Assembly (NCBI GenBank): GCA_018668095.1
Contig: JABIQF010000061.1
Location: 1 to 9,973, forward strand
Source: Cellvibrionales bacterium
GTDB taxonomy: Bacteria; Pseudomonadota; Gammaproteobacteria; Pseudomonadales; UBA7434
Direction of reading: 5' to 3'
DNA length: 9,973 nucleotides
How positions within the stretch are numbered: the first letter of the stretch is position 1; each line of letters opens with the position of its first letter. The position numbers were made by a program, and so were the translations under genes. Below the pieces are notes generated by a model. It saw only the letters and a program-made list of their open reading frames with translations. It did not search any database and was not told the origin of the DNA. Below are positions 1-6,240 of this stretch, piece after piece.

Positions 1-10
1 AGCATAAATG

Positions 11-50
11 TAAACCCTCGGATAGACTTAAACCCTCGGATAAACTTAAA
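11..50. repeat. Two-copy 18-bp tandem repeat at the mltF stop codon
   Basis: Positions 11-28 and 29-46 are the same 18-bp unit (TAAACCCTCGGATARACT), differing only at position 25 versus 43. The first four bases of a third copy follow at 47-50. On the minus strand the mltF stop TAA is at 46-48, and the duplication places a second in-frame TAA 18 nt later at 28-30. It looks like a slippage duplication at the gene's 3' end. No function is claimed. Confidence 0.85.
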
Positions 51-1620
51 GGAGTGGCGTTACTGCTTTTGAAGAGTTGCTGCTGTTGTTAATGTCAGCG
101 CTTCCTGAGCTATTTGCAATATCAGATTCGCTATCGAATGGCAGTGTGTCAAAGCCATTAGCGTCATTATCATGACGCTGCCAGTTACGGGCAATGTCAT
201 GCCACTCAAGTACATTTTGATAATGCCTTATATGCTGAACATACTGAACCGGTTCGTATCCACGCGCATATCCATAACGGGTTTTTGAATGCCATTTTTT
301 TTTTGTCAGCAAGGGTAGGCTTTGCTTAACGTCATACCAGCTATTCGGATCATCCCCGCGCTTTTGTGTTATGACGCGCGCATCTTCGAGATGCCCAAAA
401 CCCACGTTATAAGCTGCCAGTGCAAACCAAGTACGATCAGGCTCAATAATTCTGGCCGGTAATCGCCCCTTTAAATTATTAAAATAATAAGCGCCACCAC
501 GCAGGCTTTGATCGGGGTCTAGTCGGTCTGTAACGCCGACTTCTTTAGCGGTCGGTAACGTTAACATCATCATGCCACGCACACCTGTTCTAGATTTAGC
601 CAAAGGATTCCAGCCGGACTCTTGATAGCTTATTGCCGCAAGTAAGCGCCAGTCCATATCATATAAATTAGCTGCGGCTTTAATATTATCTAAGTAAAGT
701 GGAAGTTGCCGATCAATATTTTTATCAAACTCATTGGCAGCCACCTGATTAATATGAGCGGCTTGACCGTAGTATTGATCTTCTAATCGAGTCAATGTGC
801 CATCTAATTTTATTTTCTGTATAAACTTATTCGCGGCGCGATGTAATTCAGAGTTCTCTAACGATTTTGGTAATGCCCAAGCGAAAGAAGATTCTCCACC
901 CACCTTCAAGGCTTTTTTGACTCTTGGGAAATATCCCTGATGCAAAAGAAGATCGGTAGAATCTAAAATGGTGTAATCAATTTCACTGTTTTCTATCCGA
1001 TCAAGTACATCAATATAGTCAACATTATTAAGCTCTCGCCACTGTATGCTGGGGTGGATATTCCGCATGTTTTCCAAAATCGCAGAGTGCGCGCTGTCAG
1101 CAACAACAATAATACTTTTACCCATTAAATCGGCTGCATTGCGCGGTCGTTTATTACCTACGCGATACACGACATAAGGCTGGCTTGTTAAATAGGGCTC
1201 TGTGTAGGTAAAGCGACGACGATGTTCTTTGGTTGCACTTAGCCCAGCCGATGCCATGTGCGCCTCTTTACGCTCTAAGCGGTTAAACAAATCAGCTAGA
1301 GAATCGGTAGTGGTAATGCGCAGCTCTTTTCCTAGGTACTTAGCGAAGCGATCAAGTAATGCATATTCAAAGCCACTGGGGCCTTCGTCACTTTCGTAGT
1401 AAGTGTTGGGGTTAATGCGGGTGATGACTTTGAGATACTTATTTTTATCAGCTGTTTGGGAATGCTGTAATGATGAGCCAGCAACGAATTGACTATGCTG
1501 ATACGTTGCAAAGGTGGCAAGGCCAATGAATGCGCAGCAGGCGAGAATAATTGTCACGCGCACACGTCTTAGTGATCTAAGGCGGCGGCGGAAAATTTTG
1601 TCACCTGTGTGCTTTAACAA
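46..1620 (-). CDS. mltF: Membrane-bound lytic murein transglycosylase F
   Basis: A 524-residue protein that cleaves the beta-1,4 MurNAc-GlcNAc bond of peptidoglycan, forming 1,6-anhydro-MurNAc ends, at the periplasmic face of the envelope. The layout is that of MltF. A basic N-terminus (about 10-21) precedes one hydrophobic segment (about 22-40, signal or anchor). A family-3 solute-binding-like domain spans about 62-285. A C-terminal SLT/lysozyme-like domain spans about 310-470. The catalytic Glu is E334 in SYQESGW, followed by GVRGMMMLT (346-354) and LAAYN (401-405). E. coli MltF is about 518 residues. The start is TTG: an in-frame TAG lies one codon upstream, GGAG sits 7 nt before it, and the next Met is far inside the binding domain. 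The last 40 residues are Ser/Asn-rich and poorly conserved. A run of ten A encodes K440-K442. The gene is divergent from purL, as in E. coli. The family assignment is secure; the TTG start is very likely. Confidence 0.96.
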   Translation of the reverse strand: MLKHTGDKIFRRRLRSLRRVRVTIILACCAFIGLATFATYQHSQFVAGSSLQHSQTADKNKYLKVITRINPNTYYESDEGPSGFEYALLDRFAKYLGKELRITTTDSLADLFNRLERKEAHMASAGLSATKEHRRRFTYTEPYLTSQPYVVYRVGNKRPRNAADLMGKSIIVVADSAHSAILENMRNIHPSIQWRELNNVDYIDVLDRIENSEIDYTILDSTDLLLHQGYFPRVKKALKVGGESSFAWALPKSLENSELHRAANKFIQKIKLDGTLTRLEDQYYGQAAHINQVAANEFDKNIDRQLPLYLDNIKAAANLYDMDWRLLAAISYQESGWNPLAKSRTGVRGMMMLTLPTAKEVGVTDRLDPDQSLRGGAYYFNNLKGRLPARIIEPDRTWFALAAYNVGFGHLEDARVITQKRGDDPNSWYDVKQSLPLLTKKKWHSKTRYGYARGYEPVQYVQHIRHYQNVLEWHDIARNWQRHDNDANGFDTLPFDSESDIANSSGSADINNSSNSSKAVTPLL

Positions 1621-1627
1621 TTTCTAG

Positions 1628-1631
1628 CTCC
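1628..1631 (-). promoter_or_regulatory. Shine-Dalgarno for the mltF TTG start
   Basis: The minus strand reads GGAG here, 7 nt before the TTG at 1620-1618. With the in-frame TAG at 1626-1624, it fixes the start codon as TTG. Confidence 0.7.
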
Positions 1632-1661
1632 GATTTAAGCAGGTATATAATTAAACGTAAA

Positions 1662-1689
1662 TTTATAAAGCCGTTTATACCTAAGTCCA
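1662..1689 (-). promoter_or_regulatory. Candidate sigma-70 promoter for mltF
   Basis: On the minus strand, TGGACT (1689-1684, four of six matches to TTGACA) is followed after a 16-nt spacer by TATAAA (1667-1662, five of six matches to TATAAT). Transcription would begin near 1655, giving a leader of about 35 nt that contains the GGAG site. The region is AT-rich, so other hexamers could be chosen. This is inference from sequence only. Confidence 0.35.
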
Positions 1690-1749
1690 CCTATAAAAAG
1701 ACATGCCGCAGTGTATCTGGAGTTAATCGACATGTAATGCTTTAGGTTT

Positions 1750-1790
1750 TTGTTAATAGGTTCTTGTTAATAAGTTCTTGTTCATTGCTC
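1750..1790. repeat. Three-copy 14-bp tandem repeat
   Basis: TTGTTAATAGGTTC (1750-1763) is followed directly by TTGTTAATAAGTTC (1764-1777) and a degenerate, 13-base third copy TTGTTCATTGCTC (1778-1790). The first two copies differ at one base. The array lies about 130-170 bp upstream of the mltF start. Its role is unknown; replication slippage is the simplest origin. Confidence 0.7.
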
Positions 1791-1949
1791 TTTCGTTTTT
1801 AAGGCCTAAAAAGATGAGCGCGACAATAGTAGTTTAGGCGGGGTAGGCGCGCTAGCTTGTTGATTGTTTGGCGTTATGATAAAGATCTCATCTATCTGTC
1901 TTAGCCTGCGGTATCTCGCTGAATTTACTGATATTTTTGATTTCACTGC

Positions 1950-2030
1950 CAAACACTTAAAAGTGTGATTTTTCACACCCGTAAACCTGCAATAAAGTGT
2001 CAATTTATAGCCATCAGCGGCAAGTGTTTG
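1950..2030. repeat. Cluster of ACACTT/AAGTGT inverted motifs
   Basis: CAAACACTT (1950-1958) is a perfect inverted match to AAGTGTTTG (2022-2030). ACACTT (1953-1958) also pairs with AAGTGT (1961-1966), and GTGTGA (1963-1968) pairs with TCACAC (1973-1978) across a four-T loop. A further AAGTGT is at 1995-2000. The GTGT at 1963-1966 can therefore pair with either neighbour, but not both. The cluster lies upstream of the likely purL transcription start, so DNA operator sites are more plausible than RNA structure. The motif is seen directly; its function is unknown. Confidence 0.5.
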
Positions 2031-2033
2031 TTT
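2018..2033. promoter_or_regulatory. Degenerate PurR-like operator upstream of purL
   Basis: CGGCAAGTGTTTGTTT matches 10 of 16 positions of the E. coli PurR consensus ACGCAAACGTTTGCGT, keeping GCAA and GTTTG around the centre. It overlaps the -35 area of the candidate purL promoter, where a repressor site is expected. E. coli purL is PurR-regulated. The match is weak and also belongs to the AAGTGT motif cluster, so this is a suggestion only. Confidence 0.22.
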
Positions 2034-2059
2034 CACCTTGAGGCGAATGCGAATAAAAT
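2031..2059 (+). promoter_or_regulatory. Candidate purL promoter
   Basis: TAAAAT (2054-2059) matches five of six bases of the -10 consensus. It is preceded at 17 nt by the poor -35 element TTTCAC (2031-2036). Transcription from about 2066 would give a leader of roughly 48 nt to the CTG start at 2114. The weak -35 keeps confidence low. Confidence 0.3.
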
Positions 2060-2102
2060 AACGCCCTTAAATTTAACCATGATAAAAACAACTACGATAT
2101 TT

Positions 2103-2106
2103 GAGG
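2103..2106 (+). promoter_or_regulatory. Shine-Dalgarno supporting the purL CTG start
   Basis: GAGG lies 7 nt before CTG 2114, overlapping the in-frame TGA (2102-2104) that bounds the purL frame. The first conventional start in this frame, GTG 2258, has no purine-rich site before it. This is the main local evidence that initiation is at CTG. Confidence 0.6.
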
Positions 2107-2113
2107 TTCTGTT

Positions 2114-5100
2114 CTGTCTACGCTCAAGATTTTAGCCGGTCCATCCGCGCTTTCCGCCTTTAGATTAGCCAAACTCCGTGAGCAGCTGTGCTCCACGCTG
2201 AGTGAGTCTGCCTTTCAGTCCGTTGAGTTAATTAGCGTTCAAGCAAGCTATCTTCATGTGGTTGAATTGCAATCAGCTTTAGAGCCTGAGCAACTGCAGG
2301 TGCTTAAGCAGTTACTTGTCTATGGGCCGGCGACTGAAGATGATTCAGCTAAATCGTCGACTCATACTGCCACCGAGCGAGAGTGGATAGTATCGCCAAG
2401 AATAGGGACCATCTCACCTTGGTCTAGCAAGGCGACAGATATTGCTCGTAATTGTGGTTTATCGATGGTCAGTCGTATTGAGCGAGCGGTGAGCTACACG
2501 CTTTGTCTATCTGGCGCTGATGCAGATAGCGCGGAGCTATACGGTTTAATTCAGTCGGTCCTTTGTGATCGAATGGTCGAAACTGTTTTTGCTGATCAAG
2601 ATGAATTGAGTCAGTTGTTTGATCAAACTGAGCCTCTGCCTCTTCAGACCGTTGATATTTTAAATGCCGGACGTGATGCATTGGTAGAGGCGAACAGCAG
2701 CTTAGGCCTAGCGTTAGCTGATGATGAAATAGACTACTTACTAGAAAGCTTTTTGGGCTTACAGCGCAATCCGACAGACGTTGAGCTAATGATGTTTGCG
2801 CAAGCTAACTCTGAGCATTGTCGCCATAAAATATTTAATGCGAGTTGGACTATTGACGGTGTTGATCAACCTGAATCTTTATTCGGGATGATTAAAAACA
2901 CCTATAAATCGACTGAGGGCAAAGGTGTTTTAAGTGCCTATTCAGACAATGCGGCCGTACTTGAAGGCAATGTCGCTGAACGATTTTTCCCAGCAGCAGA
3001 TTCTCAGCAATATGGCTTTATTGAAGAGCCTGTTCACTATTTATTAAAAGTTGAAACGCATAATCATCCTACCGCTATTGCGCCATTCCCTGGTGCTTCA
3101 ACCGGTTCTGGTGGTGAGATTCGTGATGAAGGTGCTACAGGAGGCGGTGCAAAACCCAAAGCAGGTTTAACCGGCTTTAGCGTTTCTAACCTCAATATCC
3201 CTGGCTTTGAACGTCCTTGGGAAGTCGCCTACGGCAAACCGGGGCGGATTGTTACAGCCTTAGATATTATGACTGAAGGGCCATTAGGTGGTGCGGCGTT
3301 TAATAACGAGTTTGGCCGACCAAACCTAAATGGTTATTTTCGTACCTATGAGCAGTTAGTGTCATGCAGTAGCGGCACTGAAGTACGTGGCTACCATAAG
3401 CCAATTATGCTGGCTGGCGGCATTGGTAATGTTCGTAGCGAACATGTGATTAAACAAGATATCTCTGCGGGCGCCTGCTTAATAGTGTTAGGTGGCCCAG
3501 CCATGCTTATCGGTTTAGGTGGTGGTGCGGCCTCTTCTATGGCCTCTGGTCAAAGCAGTGAATCTCTCGATTTTGCCTCTGTGCAACGAGAAAATCCAGA
3601 AATGGAGCATCGTTGCCAAGAAGTTATCGATCGATGCTGGCAGCTTGGTGAGCAGAATCCTATTGCGTTTATCCACGATGTGGGCGCCGGCGGTTTATCT
3701 AACGCTTTACCTGAGCTTGTAAAAGACGGCGGTGTTGGTGGGGCATTCTCTTTACGTGATGTTCCCTGTGATGAAAAAGGTATGTCGCCTTTAGCTATTT
3801 GGTGTAATGAATCACAAGAGCGGTATGTTATTGCCGTTAATCCAGAAGACTTAGCAACCTTTGATGCTATTTGCGTTCGTGAGCGTGCACCGTATGCCGT
3901 TGTTGGTAATGCCGTTGCCGAAGAACATTTATCGCTTGCTGATAGTCATTTCGATAACAAGCCGGTCGATTTACCGATGTCTGTGCTATTTGGCAAGCCG
4001 CCAAAAATGCATAGAGACGTTAGCAGTATTGCTCCGCCTAACCAAGCGCTAGACTTTGGCGATGTCACTTTAGATGACGCTCTAGAGCGCGTTCTTCGTT
4101 TGCCTACTGTTGCGAGTAAAAGCTTTTTGATTACCATTGGTGATCGAAGTGTTGGCGGCATGGTTTATCGTGACCAAATGGTTGGTCCTTGGCAGGTACC
4201 TGTTGCCGATTGCGCGATTACGCTTAATTCTTATACGGGTTATACCGGTGAGGCATTGGCGATTGGTGAGCGAACACCTATTGCATTAATTGATGCAGCT
4301 GCCTCGGCACGTATGGCCGTGGCCGAATGTATTACCAATATTGCTTGCGCACCAATAGATTCAATCAGTGAATTGAAATTGTCGGCTAACTGGATGGCTG
4401 CGGCGGGCTGTGAGGGCGAAGACGCACGACTTTATGAGGCCGTTAAAGCGGTGGGGATGGAGCTTTGCCCTGCATTAGGCATTGCTATTCCTGTTGGTAA
4501 AGATTCGATGTCAATGAGCACGCGCTGGCGTGATGGAGAAACAGATAAAGAAGTGACCTCTCCGTTATCGCTTATTGTTACAGCGGCTGCGCGTATCAGC
4601 GACGTGAGAAAAAGTGTTACTCCGCAGCTCCAAAATACTATAGAGCCTACTGTTTTATTGCTTGTTGATATTTCTTCAGGTCAGCAGCGTCTGGGTGGTA
4701 GTGCATTAGCACAGGTTTATAGTCAGCTTGGCAGTGAAGTGGTTGATGCCGATTCAGCCGATGCCTTATCGGGCTTCTTTACTGCGACACAGGCACTGCT
4801 TCAGCAAGACAAAATTCTCGCTTACCATGACCGCTCTGATGGTGGCTTATTAGTATCGGCATTAGAAATGGCCTTTGCGGGTAGAGTCGGAATTGATTTG
4901 TATTTTGAAGGCTCTACGGTTCTGGACTGGGCCTTTAATGAAGAACTCGGTGCTGTTTTACAAGTTAAAGAGTCTGATCTTGAGCTGATAATGGAAGCTT
5001 ATCAATCTCATGGCGTTTCTTCTGTTTCAGTGTTGGGTTGTACTAACACTGAACGTCAGGTGCGCATTAACAGCGACAGTGATTTGCTTTTAGATAAGCC

Positions 5101-6055
5101 GCTTTCTGAGTTACATGCTATTTGGCAAGAAACCAGTTTTGCGATTCAAGCCAGACGTGATAACGCTGATTGTGCTCAGGCCGAATTTGATGCTCTTCGT
5201 AATGGCAGCGATAACGGCTTATTTGCTAACGTCAGCTTTGACACCAATGAAGATATTGCTGCGCCATTTATTAACACCGGAAGTCGTCCGCGTATTGCTG
5301 TGCTTCGTGAGCAAGGTGTTAATGGTCAATATGAAATGGCGGCCGCTTTTGATCGAGCTGGCTTTGAAGCGCATGATATTCATATGAGTGATATTCTTGC
5401 TGGCCGCGCTAAGTTAGAAGACTTTGCAGGCTTAGCAGCCTGTGGCGGCTTCTCTTATGGTGATGTTCTTGGTGCAGGCGAAGGCTGGGCTAAAACCATC
5501 TTATTCAACAGCATTGCGCAAGATCAATTTGCTGCTTTCTTCAACCGTAAAGACTCATTCTCATTAGGTGTGTGTAACGGTTGCCAAATGCTCTCTAATC
5601 TTAAAGATCTTATTCCTGGTAGCGAGCATTGGCCGCGATTTGTCAGAAATGAATCCGAACAGTTTGAAGCGCGCTTAGTTATGGCAGAAGTGCAGCCAAC
5701 AGCATCCGTATTTTTAAGTGGCATGGCGGGCTCTCAACTACCGATTGTCGTTTCTCATGGTGAAGGTCGCGCTGAACTAAGTAATGCTGCTTTAGCGTCA
5801 TTACAGTCAGCCAATAAAGTGGCTTTAAACTATATCGATCATAGTGGGGCACCAACACAGCGTTACCCACTTAATCCGAATGGTTCACCAGCCGGTTTAG
5901 CGGGTGTGACGAGCGATGATGGTCGAGTGACTATTATGATGCCGCATCCAGAGCGAACCTTTAGAACCGCTCAGCATTCATGGGCTCCCGATACTTGGGG
6001 TGAAGATAGTGCGTGGATGCGTATGTTCCGTAATGTTCGGGTGAATTTGGGCTAA
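2114..6055 (+). CDS. purL: Phosphoribosylformylglycinamidine synthase (FGAM synthetase, large single-chain form)
   Basis: Converts FGAR, glutamine and ATP to FGAM in step four of de novo purine synthesis; cytoplasmic. From CTG 2114 it has 1313 residues, against 1295 in E. coli. The N-terminal PurS-like region starts with KILAGPSALSAF, matching the family's ILRGSPALSAF. GTISPWSSKATDIARNCG is at 98-115. The first synthetase domain holds VETHNHPTAI (313-322) and GSGGEIRDEGATG. The second half has DRSVGGMVYRDQ (from 677) and PVGKDSMSM (about 793-801). The C-terminal glutamine amidotransferase has nucleophile C1154 in GVCNGCQ, with H1278 and E1280 in PHPER. No ATG, GTG or TTG occurs in frame between the TGA at 2102-2104 and GTG 2258; starting at GTG would lose 48 conserved-type residues. 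CTG with GAGG 7 nt upstream is the best start. G344 replaces an Arg normally found in GATGRGAKPKAG. Gene identity is certain; the start codon is about 70 percent sure. Confidence 0.97.
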   Translation: MSTLKILAGPSALSAFRLAKLREQLCSTLSESAFQSVELISVQASYLHVVELQSALEPEQLQVLKQLLVYGPATEDDSAKSSTHTATEREWIVSPRIGTISPWSSKATDIARNCGLSMVSRIERAVSYTLCLSGADADSAELYGLIQSVLCDRMVETVFADQDELSQLFDQTEPLPLQTVDILNAGRDALVEANSSLGLALADDEIDYLLESFLGLQRNPTDVELMMFAQANSEHCRHKIFNASWTIDGVDQPESLFGMIKNTYKSTEGKGVLSAYSDNAAVLEGNVAERFFPAADSQQYGFIEEPVHYLLKVETHNHPTAIAPFPGASTGSGGEIRDEGATGGGAKPKAGLTGFSVSNLNIPGFERPWEVAYGKPGRIVTALDIMTEGPLGGAAFNNEFGRPNLNGYFRTYEQLVSCSSGTEVRGYHKPIMLAGGIGNVRSEHVIKQDISAGACLIVLGGPAMLIGLGGGAASSMASGQSSESLDFASVQRENPEMEHRCQEVIDRCWQLGEQNPIAFIHDVGAGGLSNALPELVKDGGVGGAFSLRDVPCDEKGMSPLAIWCNESQERYVIAVNPEDLATFDAICVRERAPYAVVGNAVAEEHLSLADSHFDNKPVDLPMSVLFGKPPKMHRDVSSIAPPNQALDFGDVTLDDALERVLRLPTVASKSFLITIGDRSVGGMVYRDQMVGPWQVPVADCAITLNSYTGYTGEALAIGERTPIALIDAAASARMAVAECITNIACAPIDSISELKLSANWMAAAGCEGEDARLYEAVKAVGMELCPALGIAIPVGKDSMSMSTRWRDGETDKEVTSPLSLIVTAAARISDVRKSVTPQLQNTIEPTVLLLVDISSGQQRLGGSALAQVYSQLGSEVVDADSADALSGFFTATQALLQQDKILAYHDRSDGGLLVSALEMAFAGRVGIDLYFEGSTVLDWAFNEELGAVLQVKESDLELIMEAYQSHGVSSVSVLGCTNTERQVRINSDSDLLLDKPLSELHAIWQETSFAIQARRDNADCAQAEFDALRNGSDNGLFANVSFDTNEDIAAPFINTGSRPRIAVLREQGVNGQYEMAAAFDRAGFEAHDIHMSDILAGRAKLEDFAGLAACGGFSYGDVLGAGEGWAKTILFNSIAQDQFAAFFNRKDSFSLGVCNGCQMLSNLKDLIPGSEHWPRFVRNESEQFEARLVMAEVQPTASVFLSGMAGSQLPIVVSHGEGRAELSNAALASLQSANKVALNYIDHSGAPTQRYPLNPNGSPAGLAGVTSDDGRVTIMMPHPERTFRTAQHSWAPDTWGEDSAWMRMFRNVRVNLG

Positions 6056-6240
6056 GCTTACAATTGCTGTTGGCGAATAGACATAATGGCCTTTACGGGT
6101 TTAAAAAACTCGATTTGGCCTTATATCTAAACAGCTCGGTAAACGTACAGCATTTTTGGTCCAAAACCCTATAATGCTCAGCAATTATTTATTAAAAACA
6201 TTAATCATTTTATTTTAACAGTGCGACAAAAAAAGACATT
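6056..6240. other. purL-secD intergenic region
   Basis: This 185-bp gap contains no open frame resembling yajC, the usual gene before secD. I find no stem followed by a T-tract that would qualify as an intrinsic terminator for purL. The second half is AT-rich and contains a perfect TATAAT, suggesting separate transcription of secDF. Confidence 0.6.
6147..6175 (+). promoter_or_regulatory. Candidate secD promoter with overlapping inverted repeat
   Basis: A perfect TATAAT lies at 6170-6175. The matching -35 at 17 nt (ACAGCA, 6147-6152) is poor, so activation or an alternative -35 would be needed. TTTTGG-T-CCAAAA (6154-6166), an inverted repeat with a one-base centre, sits in the spacer, where a regulator could bind. 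The transcription start would be near 6182, leaving a leader of about 60 nt. Confidence 0.4.

Larger units (their letters stand above)
1621..2113. other. Intergenic region between divergent mltF and purL
   Basis: This stretch of about 490 bp has no gene that I can support. It is AT-rich on both flanks. From the mltF side it holds the mltF promoter candidate, a three-copy short tandem repeat (1750-1790), a 7-bp inverted repeat (GCCTAAA at 1804-1810, TTTAGGC at 1833-1839), a cluster of ACACTT/AAGTGT motifs (1950-2030), a degenerate PurR-like site (2018-2033) and a purL promoter candidate. One minus-strand open frame (2036-1806) starts at GTG, but it has no recognisable similarity and ends in low-complexity sequence, so I do not call it a gene. 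Confidence 0.7.

Noticed and set aside
1534..1540. Lipobox-like ILAC (residues 25-28) in MltF suggesting a lipoprotein
   Set aside because: Only a few hydrophobic residues precede the Cys and the hydrophobic segment continues past it, unlike a lipoprotein signal; other MltF proteins are not typical lipoproteins.
1806..2036. 76-codon minus-strand open frame starting at GTG in the mltF-purL gap
   Set aside because: No recognisable family, no properly spaced ribosome site (AAGG directly abuts the GTG), and it covers the motif cluster expected to be regulatory; codon use looks random.
2079..2135. 18-codon frame from ATG 2079 overlapping the purL start, as a leader peptide or the 5' part of a frameshifted purL
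   Set aside because: No Shine-Dalgarno precedes it, its peptide (MIKTTTIFEVLFCLRSRF) resembles nothing in PurL, and the conserved KILAGPSALSAF is already fully in the main frame, so no frameshift is needed.
2258..2260. GTG 2258 as the purL start
   Set aside because: It would delete the conserved N-terminal block, and no purine-rich ribosome site precedes it.
5115..5387. 90-codon plus-strand frame inside purL, and the other open frames overlapping purL, secD and secF
   Set aside because: All lie within strongly conserved coding sequence of known families and have no similarity or ribosome site of their own; they are reading-frame shadows.
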